Notes: generated from the sequence alone by a model not told the origin. A stretch of DNA of 64,000 bases from Pseudomonas sp. ok272 (GCF_900109995.1 NZ_FOCB01000002.1:138247-202246); one strand, 5' to 3'. Counted from the first letter of the stretch, positions 43,171 to 52,866 are shown. Made by a program: numbers and translations.

Positions 43171-44466
43171 ATGAGTCTGTCTCGCGCAACCAAGGTCCTG
43201 GTCATTGGTTACGTTTGGCCCGAGCCGCGCTCGTCCGCCGCCAGCGGACATGTCATGCAGATCCTCGAGACGTTTCTCAAGCAAGGCTGGGACATTACCT
43301 TCGCCAGCCCGGCGGGCGCCGGTGAGCACAAGGCAGACCTGAGCGCCCTGGGCATTCGTGAATGCGCCATCGAACTCAATAACAGCAGCTTTGACACCTT
43401 TGTCAGCGAGTTGGCCCCGGACATCGTGCTGTTCGACCAGTTCATGATGGAGGAGCAATTCGGCTGGCGGGTGGAGAAACACTGCCCCCAGGCCCTGCGT
43501 GTGCTGGAAACCTCGGACCTGCAGAGCCTGCGCCATGCCCGCCATCAGCGCCTGAAAGAGCGACTCAAGGCCAGCGACGACCTCAATGATTTCACCTCGC
43601 TGTTCGCCCCCGACCTGCCCCAGGAATTCGCCCTGATGGCCGGCACTGACCTGGCCAAGCGGGAAATCGCCGCGCTGTTGCGTTGTGACCTCAACCTGAT
43701 GATCTCGCCGGTCGAGATCGCGTTGCTGGTCGAGCAATTCAAGCTGCCGCCCAGCGTGCTGCACTGGTGCCCGTTGATGCCCGACCTGCCCACGCAGCCC
43801 TTCGTGCCTTTCGAGGATCGGGCGCACTTCCTCAGCATCGGCAACTTCCGCCACGCGCCGAACTGGGACGCGGTGTTGTGGATGAAGACCACCCTGTGGC
43901 CGTTGATTCGCCAGCAACTGCCTGGCGCACAGCTGCACATCTATGGCGCGTACACCCCACCCAAGGCCACCGCCCTGCACAACCCGGCCCAGGGCTTTCA
44001 CGTGATGAATTGGGCCGAGGACGCGTTGCAAGTGATGTCGGCTGCGCGCATCTGCCTGGCGCCCTTGCGCTTTGGCGCCGGGATCAAGGGCAAGATTGTC
44101 GACGCCATGCTCTGTGGCACGCCCACTGTCACCACCCCCATCGGTGCCGAAGGCATGTCCGGCGCGATGCCGTGGCCTGGGGCGATGGGTGAAACGGCCG
44201 AGGACCTGGCAGCGGCGGCTGTGCGCCTGTATCAGGACAAGGCGCAATGGACCCAGGCCCAAGAGGCAGGCACGGCGCTACTGGCGGCACACTACCGCCA
44301 GGCGGTGCATGGCCCGGCGTTGATCGAACGCTTGCACACTGCCCACAACAACCTTGAGCAACTGCGCCAACAGAACTTCATCGGCGCCATGTTGCGTCAT
44401 CATCAGCACAAAAGTACCCAGTACATGTCGCAGTGGATCGAAGAAAAGAATAAGTCGCCTCACTAA
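43171..44466 (+). CDS. Glycosyltransferase, GT4-like
   Basis: 431 residues with AAGGAA upstream. The N-terminal Rossmann half starts KVLVIGYVWPEPRSSAASGH, typical of GT-B enzymes with the acceptor side. The C-terminal half has SIGNFRHAPNWDAVLWMKT, then LAPLRFGAGIKGKIVDAMLC, the nucleotide-sugar binding region of group 1 glycosyltransferases including the Glu-equivalent region. Soluble, acts on the cytoplasmic side. There is no polysaccharide cluster nearby, so its acceptor (surface polymer, lipid or protein) is unknown. Confidence 0.85.
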   Translation: MSLSRATKVLVIGYVWPEPRSSAASGHVMQILETFLKQGWDITFASPAGAGEHKADLSALGIRECAIELNNSSFDTFVSELAPDIVLFDQFMMEEQFGWRVEKHCPQALRVLETSDLQSLRHARHQRLKERLKASDDLNDFTSLFAPDLPQEFALMAGTDLAKREIAALLRCDLNLMISPVEIALLVEQFKLPPSVLHWCPLMPDLPTQPFVPFEDRAHFLSIGNFRHAPNWDAVLWMKTTLWPLIRQQLPGAQLHIYGAYTPPKATALHNPAQGFHVMNWAEDALQVMSAARICLAPLRFGAGIKGKIVDAMLCGTPTVTTPIGAEGMSGAMPWPGAMGETAEDLAAAAVRLYQDKAQWTQAQEAGTALLAAHYRQAVHGPALIERLHTAHNNLEQLRQQNFIGAMLRHHQHKSTQYMSQWIEEKNKSPH

Positions 44467-44641
44467 TGACGCACGGAATTTCATTATCAACGCCCACACC
44501 CAATCATTAATATCCAATAAATTGATACCGCTGAAAACTTGCACAACCCCGCACTTCTAAATATAACTCAGCTCACACCGGCGCCTACCCACTACGGAGT
44601 GGCGCTACGTAGCGAGTTTATTAATTGCAACGGAGTGCACC

Positions 44642-45508
44642 ATGAACAAAGACCCACTCAGAAAACAATGGATGTCTGCAACTTCCTCCATCGACAAACT
44701 AACGCTCACGGAACTCGTCTGGCCTGGCGCACATAACGCGGGGATCGACTTCGACGTACCTTTCTCGCCCTCCATTCGCCTGCTGGCCAATTGGTTCGTC
44801 TGCCAGAATCGGCCGTTCATTCAACAACTTAACGAAGGCGTACGGGCACTCGACCTGCGTTTTCATTGCGATGAGCATTGGCTCGGCATCAAGAAGTTTC
44901 ATACCTTCCATGGGGCGAAACTGTTCAACGGCCGCTCCTTGAGCGAATTGATAAAAAGCCTGACCTTCTTCCTGGATAACAACCCGGATGAGTTCATCAT
45001 TCTCGACATCCATGAACTTCGCGGACTGGACGATAAGCGTTTCGACTACAAGGGGTTTCATGACGTCATCATGAGCGAGCTGGGGGAGCGGTTGATCCCC
45101 GAACGGAACAGTCACTTCACCCTTGGCGAACTTAAAAAGTTCAGCCCTAGGCAACGAATAGTGCTCGCCATAGAGGGCCATCCCGATCTGTATTCGGCGA
45201 CATACTGGAGAAAAATCAAACACGCCTGGAGCGGCAAGGACATCATCTCGCCCAACGAACTAAAACAACACATTCAAGACACGCTAAGTTACCCCTCCCA
45301 GAAAAATGTACTCTGGTCCTTATCGGCTACCTGTTATGGGGAGTTGGCGGGGGTAAAAAGAATCACCCAAGAACTCAATGAGTGGTTTGGCCCAACGTCT
45401 GCGTGGGCGCCCAAGTGCAGCATCATCAATGCCGACTTCATCACTGACACCGATTTGGTCGACTATTGCCGACAAGTCAATCACTCGAAGGGCTTGCTCA
45501 AATCCTGA
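44642..45508 (+). CDS. PI-PLC X-domain phosphodiesterase-like protein
   Basis: 288 residues, ATG with GGAG upstream. The phosphatidylinositol-specific phospholipase C X domain is recognisable: WPGAHNAGIDF with His31, GVRALDLRFH, and KKFHTFHG with His90, matching the two catalytic histidines of the bacterial enzymes. These enzymes cleave phosphoinositides or GPI anchors to cyclic inositol phosphate. No signal peptide is visible, unlike secreted Bacillus or Listeria enzymes, so export would need another route or the target is internal. GC content is lower than in flanking genes, pointing to horizontal transfer. Confidence 0.82.
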   Translation: MNKDPLRKQWMSATSSIDKLTLTELVWPGAHNAGIDFDVPFSPSIRLLANWFVCQNRPFIQQLNEGVRALDLRFHCDEHWLGIKKFHTFHGAKLFNGRSLSELIKSLTFFLDNNPDEFIILDIHELRGLDDKRFDYKGFHDVIMSELGERLIPERNSHFTLGELKKFSPRQRIVLAIEGHPDLYSATYWRKIKHAWSGKDIISPNELKQHIQDTLSYPSQKNVLWSLSATCYGELAGVKRITQELNEWFGPTSAWAPKCSIINADFITDTDLVDYCRQVNHSKGLLKS

Positions 45509-45542
45509 AGGTGGCGAGCGGCTCAGTGGGCAAGAGAACGCC

Positions 45543-45720
45543 TTGTGGAAGCGAGACCGGCTTGCCGGCGAAGACGCTGGGTCAGTCAATGCTGATGTTG
45601 CATGTGCCGACCTCTTCGCGGGCAAGCCTCGCTCCTACGCTGGTCTGCTGCGAACACAAATTCCGCGTCCAATCGCAATCCCTTGTGGGAGCGAGACCGG
45701 CTGGCCGGCGAAGGCGCTGG
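45543..45720. repeat. Three REP copies between the PI-PLC and xdhC genes
   Basis: Copies at about 45543-45580 (GAAGCGAGACCGGCTTGCCGG), 45610-45638 in reverse (CTTCGCGGGCAAGCCTCGCT) and 45681-45718 (GGGAGCGAGACCGGCTGGCC). First and third are in direct orientation; the middle one is inverted to both. They fill the gap between convergent genes. Confidence 0.78.
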
Positions 45721-45750
45721 GGCGGCCAGATCCACCCAGCGCCTATCCGT

Positions 45751-46722
45751 TCAGAGCCGATCCCGCGCAATACCGCTGCGAATGCGCAGGATGTCGGCGA
45801 GCACCGCCAGGGCGATTTCCGCCGGGGTCTTGCTGCCCAGGTTGAGGCCGATGGGCGCGTGAATCCGCGCCAGTTCGGCGTCCCCCAGGCCACCGATGCG
45901 ACGCAAGCGCTCAAAACGCTTGCGCGAGGTTTGCAGGGAACCCATCACCCCGATGTAGAACGCTTCGGTGCGCACGGCCTCCATCATCGCGAGGTCGTCG
46001 ATACGTGGATCGTGAGTCAGCGCCACCACGGCGGTATCGCTGTGGCAACCGCCGTCGGCAATGAACACCGAGGGCAACTCACGACGGATCTCGACGTTCT
46101 CAAGCTGCACGCCTTCAAGCACCTCATCACGCGGGTCGCACAGAATCACTTCGAAGCCCAGGCCCACCGCAAACTCGGCGCAGGCCTGCGCCACGCTGGA
46201 GTATCCGGCAAGCAACAAGCGCTGCGCCGCACCGATACGGATGCGCACGCGGTCGATTTCCCGCTCGATGCGCGGGCCGTGCTCGCGGTCAACCAGCAGG
46301 CTGCGGGCGCCGCTTTGCAAGTCGACTTCGCGGATCAGGCGCCGCTGGCCGAGCAATGCCGCCTCCAGCTCGCGCAGGTGGGCCTGGGCCTCACAGTCCG
46401 GTTCAAGCTTTTCCACCAACACATCGAGCACGCCGCCACAGGGCAGTTTGACGCGGGAACGCGGGTCATCGGTGTCGCCGTATCGCACCACCGCGACCGC
46501 GTCGTTGAACAGTCCTTCGGCCATGCGTTCGAGAAAGTCATCCTCGACACAGCCCCCCGACAGCGAGCCAATCCAGTGCCCGCTGGCGTTGACCGCCAGC
46601 ATCGAGCCCGGCGCGCGAGGCGCCGAGCCATAGGTGCCAAGCACGCTGCACACCCACACCCGCTGGCCCATACTGGACCAGGCCAGCGCACGGCGTATCA
46701 CTTGCAAGTCAAGATGCTGCAT
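45751..46722 (-). CDS. XdhC-family molybdenum cofactor insertion/maturation protein
   Basis: 323 residues from the ATG at 46722, one base beyond the stop of the cytochrome gene; an earlier start would lie within that gene. N-terminal XdhC domain with CSVLGTYGSAPRAPGSMLAV and GSLSGGCVEDD, a Cys-containing motif near the Moco-binding surface. The C-terminal Rossmann-like half has LLLAGYSSVAQACAEFAVGL and GVMGSL. XdhC proteins bind sulfurated molybdenum cofactor and load it into hydroxylases of the xanthine oxidase family. It is the last gene of the operon that encodes such an enzyme. Confidence 0.9.
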   Translation of the reverse strand: MQHLDLQVIRRALAWSSMGQRVWVCSVLGTYGSAPRAPGSMLAVNASGHWIGSLSGGCVEDDFLERMAEGLFNDAVAVVRYGDTDDPRSRVKLPCGGVLDVLVEKLEPDCEAQAHLRELEAALLGQRRLIREVDLQSGARSLLVDREHGPRIEREIDRVRIRIGAAQRLLLAGYSSVAQACAEFAVGLGFEVILCDPRDEVLEGVQLENVEIRRELPSVFIADGGCHSDTAVVALTHDPRIDDLAMMEAVRTEAFYIGVMGSLQTSRKRFERLRRIGGLGDAELARIHAPIGLNLGSKTPAEIALAVLADILRIRSGIARDRL

Positions 46723-46723
46723 G

Positions 46724-47965
46724 TCAGGGCGCCTTGTGCTCGGTGGGGGCGTCTGCCTTGAGTTGTTCGATCTGACTGACCAACAGATCAGCCGGTTGAC
46801 CACCCCACGTCTGGCGCAGGTAGTTGATCAGGTCGGTGCTCTGTTGCGCGCTCAGCTTGTCGGCAAACCCCGGCATTGGCTGCATGCGTTCGAACCCTGA
46901 AAACTGCTGCTCGCCAATGCCGTCGTCGATCACCCGCAACAGGTTGCGAGGGTCTTCCAGGCGCAGCGTGGTGTTGCCCTGCATGGCCACGGCGATGTGC
47001 GGCTTGCCTTCGCCATTGCCACCGTGACAACCGGCGCAAACGTTCAGGTAGTCCTGGCGGCCGCGCTGGGCGCTGGCGGTGAGTGTGTCCGGCGCCACGG
47101 CGGTCAGCACCTTGGCCTGGGGCGGTTGGTCACCGAGCAGGAAGGTGGCCATGGCCGCCAGGTCCGGGTCGGTGAGGTGCTGGGTGCTGTTGTGGAACAC
47201 CGGGAACATCTCGTTGAACATTGTGCCTTGGGCGCTCATGCCGTGCTTGAGGAAGGCGCTCAGGTCCTGCTGATTCCAACCACGGGCCGCCAGGTCGTTG
47301 GCCAGCAGGCTGGGCGCCAGGTAGCCATTGAGCAGTCCGCCGGTCATGCGTTTATCTTGCTGCATGGCGCCGGTCAGGTTGCGCGGGGTGTGGCATTCGC
47401 CGCAGTGACCGAGCACGTCGACCATGTACTGGCCGCGTTTCCACTGCTCACTCTTGCCCTCGGTCGGCGCCAGTTTCACGTCCTTGGCGTAGAGCATGTT
47501 CCAGCCCATCAGGCCCAGGCGCACATTGAACGGGAAGTTCAGGCGGGTGGCCGGCGCGGCGCGGTTGATCGGCGCGACGGTCTTGAGGTACGCATGAATC
47601 GCATCCGAGTCCGCGCGCGGCACCAGGTGATACGAGGTGTACGGCATGGCCGGGTACAGGTTGGCGCCATCGCGGCGCTTGCCTTCGGTCAGCGCGGCGA
47701 AGAACTCGTCGTCGCTGTACAGGCCGATGCCGTGGTCCTTGTCCGGGGTGATGTTGGTGCCGTAGATGGTGCCAAACGGCGACACAATCGGCAGGCCACC
47801 GGCATAGGGTGCGCCGCCGGGCGCGGTGTGGCAGGCCATGCAGTCCGCCGCCCGCGCCAGGTATTCACCGCGCGTGACCTGCTGGTCGTCCGCCTGGGCG
47901 TGTGTGGCCATCAGCGAAACTGCCAGGCCAACTGCACCGCCGAGGCTGCAAAGGAGTCGTTTCAT
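46724..47965 (-). CDS. Triheme cytochrome c, electron acceptor subunit
   Basis: 413 residues from the ATG at 47965 with AGGAGGG upstream. Signal peptide LLCSLGGAVGLAVSLMATHAQA, so the protein is periplasmic. Three heme c motifs: CMACH near residue 45, CGECH near 190 and CAGCH near 310, with Met ligands in the intervening domains. This is the cytochrome subunit that passes electrons from alcohol/aldehyde or molybdenum hydroxylases to the respiratory chain. It follows the 2Fe-2S gene after 2 bases. Confidence 0.93.
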   Translation of the reverse strand: MKRLLCSLGGAVGLAVSLMATHAQADDQQVTRGEYLARAADCMACHTAPGGAPYAGGLPIVSPFGTIYGTNITPDKDHGIGLYSDDEFFAALTEGKRRDGANLYPAMPYTSYHLVPRADSDAIHAYLKTVAPINRAAPATRLNFPFNVRLGLMGWNMLYAKDVKLAPTEGKSEQWKRGQYMVDVLGHCGECHTPRNLTGAMQQDKRMTGGLLNGYLAPSLLANDLAARGWNQQDLSAFLKHGMSAQGTMFNEMFPVFHNSTQHLTDPDLAAMATFLLGDQPPQAKVLTAVAPDTLTASAQRGRQDYLNVCAGCHGGNGEGKPHIAVAMQGNTTLRLEDPRNLLRVIDDGIGEQQFSGFERMQPMPGFADKLSAQQSTDLINYLRQTWGGQPADLLVSQIEQLKADAPTEHKAP

Positions 47966-47967
47966 GC

Positions 47968-48507
47968 TTAACCCTCCTTGACCAGGCCAAGATCGGTCAG
48001 CACATGGCGCGTGGCGCTGTAGTAGCGCACGTAGCCGGTGCAGCGACAGATGTGATGGCCGAGGCTGTCTTCGATCGCCGCTTCGAGCTGGCTTTGCTTG
48101 ATCGGCTGGCGCTGGAGCTTTTCCACCAGCACGGTCGCCGCGTTGACGAAACCGGGCGCGCAGTAGCTGCACTGGAACGCGAACTCATCGACGAAGCGTT
48201 GCTGGATCGGGTTCAGTTCAGTGACCTGGCCGGCTTCATCGCGCTTGGCGTGACCCTCGATGGTGCGGATCTTCTTGCCTTCAAAGTAGTGTGCGCCGGT
48301 GATGCAGGTGCGCACTTCTTCGCTGGTGCCGTCCGGGTTGTCGACGATCACCACACAGGCGTGGCAGATGCCCTGGCCACAGCCCAGGCGCGAGCCGGTG
48401 AGGTTTCGGTATTCGTGCAGGTAGTCGATCATCGGCAGATCTTCAGGGACCTCCACGGGACCGACGGATTGACCATTGAGGGTCATGTGAAGCGGACGGT
48501 TAGCCAT
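47968..48507 (-). CDS. 2Fe-2S subunit of a molybdenum hydroxylase
   Basis: 179 residues from the ATG at 48507, overlapping the large-subunit stop by 8 bases. The plant-type ferredoxin cluster is GCGQGICHACVV plus Cys in VRTCITG; the second cluster is FQCSYCAPGFVNAA and CRCTGY. Two clusters relay electrons from the Moco to the cytochrome. No signal peptide: the complex is probably carried out by the Tat signal of the large subunit. Family: small subunit of isoquinoline/nicotinate/aldehyde oxidoreductases. Confidence 0.93.
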   Translation of the reverse strand: MANRPLHMTLNGQSVGPVEVPEDLPMIDYLHEYRNLTGSRLGCGQGICHACVVIVDNPDGTSEEVRTCITGAHYFEGKKIRTIEGHAKRDEAGQVTELNPIQQRFVDEFAFQCSYCAPGFVNAATVLVEKLQRQPIKQSQLEAAIEDSLGHHICRCTGYVRYYSATRHVLTDLGLVKEG

Positions 48508-51331
48508 TGAGGGCCTCCTTGATGCGCGCTGGAGTGATAGGCAGGTCACGGACTCGTTTACCGATGGCGTGGGCCACGGCGTTGGCGATAGCGCCCACCA
48601 CCGGGATCATCACCACTTCAGCGATGCCCTTGGACGGGTCGCTTGGCGACAAGGGTGGAAGGATCTCCGAGGTCTGCTTCCAGACCGCAACGTCCTTGGC
48701 GCGCGGCAGGCGATAACGGTTGAAGTTCCAGTCACCCTCCCCCGGTCCACCTTCATACAACGGCATGTCTTCCAGCAGTGCGTGGCCGATGCCCATGGCA
48801 ATCCCGCCTTCGAGCTGGCCCTTGACCAGTTCCGGCACCAGCACTCGACCGCACTCCAACCAGGAGTGGTGGTTGAGTACCTGCACCTCGCCCGAGCCTT
48901 TGTTCACTTTCAATTCGACAATCGTCGCCACCGGGCTGTAGTACGTCACCGCCGCGTTGTTCAACTGGGTCGCCGGATAGACCACATTCTGCCGGTCAAG
49001 CAGGTGGAAGCCGGCGCTGGTCATCTGGGCCAGCTTGGCTTTCGGTGCACCGTCGCCGTACTTCACGGCCAGGGCGTCGATGGGCAAGCGCTCACTCACA
49101 CCGTTGATGCTGTATTCAGCCTCGGCCCAGCTCCAGCGGTTGAAACCATGCACGCTGGCACCCGTCACCAGGCCGCGCTCGTGGGCACGCTTGGCGAGTT
49201 GGGCAAACGGTAAGGGCTCCATGCCATTGGCGGTCAGCTTGCCGTCGACCCAGTGGGCGTCTTCGCGACGGACCACGTAAGGGTTGGCCTGGCCACCGAA
49301 CGGGCCTTGGCGCCAGATCTCCATGGCCGCCGGCCACAGGCTGTGATTGAACAGTACGCGCGCCGCTTCACGGGTGGCGTGACTGAAGTAATACGCCGAG
49401 TTGGTGGCCGATGACGCCGAGGCCACCTTGCCAACCCAGCGCGGGTTGCGCAGCACACTGTCTTGCTCGACCTGGCTCATGATGTACGGGTTGCCGCTGC
49501 TGGTCAGTTGCAACTCGCCCCACTGGGTCTCGCCCGTCTTCACTTCGTTGGCTGGCAAGCCAAGGAAATCGGCAACCACCAGGGCCTGGGACGTCGACAT
49601 GCCGGTGCCAATTTCAATGCCGATGTGGCGCAGCGTGATGTGGCCCTCGGCCGTGAATTCGACGCTGGCCATCGGCGCTTCGGAACCGGTGCCGAAGTCT
49701 TTCTGGCAGATGGCAAAGCCGATGCCGTACCAGTTATCCGGGTCCTTGGCGTCTTCCTGCGACTTCAGTGCGTGGCGTTTCCTCCACAGGTCAAAACCGG
49801 CGGCCTTCTCCAGGATTTCGTGCAGGCGCAAGGCACCGGCGGGCACCGCGCCCTGGGTGTTCTTCATGCCCGAGAGCAGCACGTTTTTCTTGCGCAGATC
49901 GATAGCATCGATGCCCAGGCGATCGGCAATCTCGTCCACCATCATCTCGGTGGCGGCCATGCTTTGCAGGGTGCCGTAACCGCGCATGGAGCCAGCTTCG
50001 ACACCGCGCGAGTGGTACGCGGTCACTTGCAGGTCGTTCTGCGGCATGTAGTAGATCGACTGCGCCGCGGTCGCACCAACGGCGGCCACCGATGGGCTGT
50101 AGTTGATCCGCCCCCCGCCGTCGACGGTCATGTCGGCGCGGAAGATCTTGAAGGTGTGGTCTTGCTTGTCGACGGCCAGTTGATAGCGAATGTCGAACGG
50201 GTGACGCTTGATGCCGCTCTGGAACTGCTCATAGCGGTCGTTGGCCAGGCGTACCGGCACACCGGCGCCATACAACGCGGCCAGGGCTGCGTAGTAGACG
50301 AAGATATTGTGGTCCTTGGAACCGTAGCCCACGGTGTAGCCCGGGTGCAGGTTCAGGTTGGCCAGGCCGAAGCGCGACGGTGCGACCATCTTCGCGGTTT
50401 CCGTCGCGGCCTCCAGCGGGCATTGGGTGGCGACGACAAAGTGCAGGGTCTTGGTGGCCGGGTCGTACCAGCCGTTACCGTTGTCCGCCTCCAGGGCCGC
50501 CGGCTCGATGGACGGTGTCTTGTAGCGCTGGTCGAACACCATCCAATTTTCTGGCGGGGCCTCCAACTGCTGCTGCATGCGGTCGGCATAGAACAGACCG
50601 CGCTCGGTCAGGTTGCCATGCACATTGGGTTGGGCATTCCACACCGGGCGTCGTTCCCGAATCATCGGGAACAGGATCGAGTCCTTGAGGCTGGCGAATT
50701 CATCTTCGTCGGCCGAGGTCGCACCGCCTACCCGCACATAGCGGAAGCTGCCATAGGGATCGCGGGTATAGAACGGCACCTGGGCGCCGTAGCGGATCGC
50801 CTTGTCGTTGAACTTGAGCAGGTTCTTGGCCTGGCGGAAGCGTTCGAAATCGTTCCAGATCAGGATCGCCACCGGATGGCCGATGAACATTGGCACCTTA
50901 CCGGTGGGCAGCAATGGATCGGGGGCGTGGTCTTCCGGGAAGACAATCCCGTCCTTGTCCAGGTCCTCGGCGGTGACGATGCGGTCCGGCTGCAACTCGG
51001 CGCCGAGCAACGACAGGTCAAATCCTTCATAGAGGCGGTCGGCGCGAATGGTCTTGAGCAACATCGCGTGGCCCTGCTGCTGGGGCCAGCCCGGCATGTC
51101 CTTGGCACGAATGTCGCGGGCAAACACTTTGCTGCCGCAGACCTTGGACAGGGAATCGTTACGCATGCGTGCCTTGCCGTTGTTGCCAAGCCATAGTTCG
51201 GACGGCACGGTCACGCTGTTTTCCATCAAGGCCGCCAGTGCCTGGGTGCTGAGTGGGGTCAGCGTTACGCTGACACCCGCAATCAACCCGCCCTGCAGGA
51301 AGGAGCGTCGGGATATATCACGGTTGGACAT
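48500..51331 (-). CDS. Molybdopterin-binding large subunit, xanthine dehydrogenase family
   Basis: 943 residues. A Tat signal (SNRDISRRSFLQGGLIAGV) sends it folded to the periplasm. Moco-binding parts: SRGVEAGSMRGYG, IEIGTGMSTSQALVV, and the catalytic Glu in SKGIAEVVM near the C-terminus; also LEGGIAMGIGHALLEDMPL. The family hydroxylates aldehydes or N-heterocycles using water. The substrate cannot be fixed from sequence: isoquinoline, nicotinate and aldehyde enzymes all share this layout with a cytochrome partner. First gene of the four-gene operon; AGAGGATGATCC precedes the ATG. Confidence 0.92.
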   Translation of the reverse strand: MSNRDISRRSFLQGGLIAGVSVTLTPLSTQALAALMENSVTVPSELWLGNNGKARMRNDSLSKVCGSKVFARDIRAKDMPGWPQQQGHAMLLKTIRADRLYEGFDLSLLGAELQPDRIVTAEDLDKDGIVFPEDHAPDPLLPTGKVPMFIGHPVAILIWNDFERFRQAKNLLKFNDKAIRYGAQVPFYTRDPYGSFRYVRVGGATSADEDEFASLKDSILFPMIRERRPVWNAQPNVHGNLTERGLFYADRMQQQLEAPPENWMVFDQRYKTPSIEPAALEADNGNGWYDPATKTLHFVVATQCPLEAATETAKMVAPSRFGLANLNLHPGYTVGYGSKDHNIFVYYAALAALYGAGVPVRLANDRYEQFQSGIKRHPFDIRYQLAVDKQDHTFKIFRADMTVDGGGRINYSPSVAAVGATAAQSIYYMPQNDLQVTAYHSRGVEAGSMRGYGTLQSMAATEMMVDEIADRLGIDAIDLRKKNVLLSGMKNTQGAVPAGALRLHEILEKAAGFDLWRKRHALKSQEDAKDPDNWYGIGFAICQKDFGTGSEAPMASVEFTAEGHITLRHIGIEIGTGMSTSQALVVADFLGLPANEVKTGETQWGELQLTSSGNPYIMSQVEQDSVLRNPRWVGKVASASSATNSAYYFSHATREAARVLFNHSLWPAAMEIWRQGPFGGQANPYVVRREDAHWVDGKLTANGMEPLPFAQLAKRAHERGLVTGASVHGFNRWSWAEAEYSINGVSERLPIDALAVKYGDGAPKAKLAQMTSAGFHLLDRQNVVYPATQLNNAAVTYYSPVATIVELKVNKGSGEVQVLNHHSWLECGRVLVPELVKGQLEGGIAMGIGHALLEDMPLYEGGPGEGDWNFNRYRLPRAKDVAVWKQTSEILPPLSPSDPSKGIAEVVMIPVVGAIANAVAHAIGKRVRDLPITPARIKEALNG

Positions 51332-51722
51332 GGATCATCCTCTGGACGGCTATGAAATCCGTCCATGTCGTTATGGTCTACGAAGAAATCTCAGGTCACA
51401 CAAAAGCCCTTCCTGACAATGCAAAGGGCTGGACAAGTTGAAAATTTGACCGGGAGGTTAACTTTATAGCGTTTGTCCGGCCTCGGCAAAAGTAATAGTA
51501 GTTCGAGGGAAAATATCCTTACGGCCATCAACGAAAAACCCCGCTTAACGCACAATACTGTTCACTTAAGGTCATCTCGCCACGAGTACTTCTTCGATAT
51601 CGGGACGCCCTTAAGTGAACGGCATTGCGCTTAAAGCAGGGCTTGAGAGGTAGACCAGAGAGAAACGGCTGTCGAGTCCGGCACGCCAGGCCACACCCGG
51701 CGCAAGACCGGGTGTGGCGGTT
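51332..51722. other. Promoter region of the molybdenum hydroxylase operon with a MITE-like element
   Basis: About 390 bases without a gene. It contains a small stem AGCCCTT / AAGGGCT near 51405-51430 and the longer inverted repeat element at 51543-51637. The operon promoter is expected in 51340-51540; I see no convincing sigma-54 element. Confidence 0.5.
51543..51637. mobile_element. MITE-like element with imperfect 29-bp terminal inverted repeats
   Basis: Left arm GCTTAACGCACAATACTG then TTCACTTAAGG; right arm CCTTAAGTGAAC then GGCATTGCGCTTAAAGC. The inner 12 bp (GTTCACTTAAGG / CCTTAAGTGAAC) are perfect and the outer part mostly so. The centre (about 37 bases) has no coding potential. The layout suggests a non-autonomous element or the fused ends of a deleted insertion sequence. 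Confidence 0.5.
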
Positions 51723-52418
51723 TTACTCCGTAACGGCCATCGCCGCCTCGTCGATAAGCGCTGCCACCTGCACCGGCATTGATGCCAGCGATGCATGGCT
51801 GGCCTGCAAGGTGATGACTTTCCTGGCGTTCAGTCTCGCCGACATGCGCTGCTGGTTTTGCGGGGCAATCATCCGGTCATCGCTGGAGATCTGATACCAC
51901 GACGGCTTGTTCTTCCAGGCCGGCAGACTGATGGTGTTGCCAAAGGTACTGGCCAGCGGCGCCTTTTGGGTGATGCCCATGACCAGCCCTTCATTCGCGG
52001 GCAAATCCTGGCAGAAGCTTTCGTGGTACAGCTCGGGACTGACCCACAGATAGCCGTCGCTGTCAGGTACCAGGTTGGTGGCCGCCACCGGCAGATGCTC
52101 CTGGGTGATACCGCCTGGACTCTCTCCGGCATCCGGGGCAAAGGCGGCGATGAACACCAGGCCCGCGACATTGGCTTGATTACCGGCTTCGGTGATCACC
52201 GCACCACCATAGGAGTGGCCAACCAGCAACACGGGCCCGTCCTGTTGCGCGATCATCTTGCGCGTGCGCTCGGCATCATCGGCCAGGGAGGTCAAGGGCA
52301 GTTCAACCGCCCGAATCCGGCTATGCCCCAGTCGCAACAGTTCGCCAATCACCCGGTTCCAGTGCGCCGCACCGCCCCAAAAACCATGTACCAGAACAAT
52401 CGTGGGTTTGTCGCTCAT
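51723..52418 (-). CDS. Alpha/beta hydrolase
   Basis: 231 residues from the ATG at 52418, which overlaps the stop of the upstream small gene (TGATG). Oxyanion segment LVHGFWGGAAHW, nucleophile elbow LLVGHSYGGAV, an acid in the SSDDRMIAP region and the catalytic His in SHASL. Single-domain, cytoplasmic, of the haloperoxidase/esterase type with no defined substrate. The coupled small helical gene suggests co-expression. Confidence 0.88.
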   Translation of the reverse strand: MSDKPTIVLVHGFWGGAAHWNRVIGELLRLGHSRIRAVELPLTSLADDAERTRKMIAQQDGPVLLVGHSYGGAVITEAGNQANVAGLVFIAAFAPDAGESPGGITQEHLPVAATNLVPDSDGYLWVSPELYHESFCQDLPANEGLVMGITQKAPLASTFGNTISLPAWKNKPSWYQISSDDRMIAPQNQQRMSARLNARKVITLQASHASLASMPVQVAALIDEAAMAVTE

Positions 52419-52666
52419 CACACCGTTCCCAACTGACTAGACAGGTTGATTTTGTGGGCCTTGACTTCATCGGCGTAGCTGTTCAATCGCGCCTCGGTTC
52501 GCTCGAACACCTCGCACATTCTTAGCAGAGACTCGGCATCGACCGGATTACCCGACTGTTTCAGGCGCTCGGCAATGGATTTCATCTCCACCGCTGACCA
52601 ACGCAATTCAGAGGCAATATCCTTGAGGTCAGCACGCAAGTGCTGCTCTGGTTTGTTAAGTGGCAT
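52418..52666 (-). CDS. Small helical protein coupled to the hydrolase
   Basis: 82 residues from the ATG at 52666 with GGAGG upstream. The product is almost entirely helical with heptad-like spacing (LKDIASELRWSAVEMKSIAE, then LLRMCEVFERTEARLNSYA), so a coiled coil or small dimer. No known family recognised. The overlap TGATG with the hydrolase suggests translational coupling and a joint role. Confidence 0.7.
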   Translation of the reverse strand: MPLNKPEQHLRADLKDIASELRWSAVEMKSIAERLKQSGNPVDAESLLRMCEVFERTEARLNSYADEVKAHKINLSSQLGTV

Positions 52667-52866
52667 GGCAGTTCCCTCCACGTTGAACGGATGTGGACTG
52701 CACCAGCTGCGAAAGCTGAGGCAACGCAAGGAAATTGATAGACCTTGCGCCCACCGTATGCAACCGCCGTCCCGGGAATCTGGCAGGCGGCGCGATGAAG
52801 GCCCGAGATATCAGGCGCAGGGTTGAGGATAGTCGAGGGAGAGTTCACGCACCGGCAAGCCACTGC

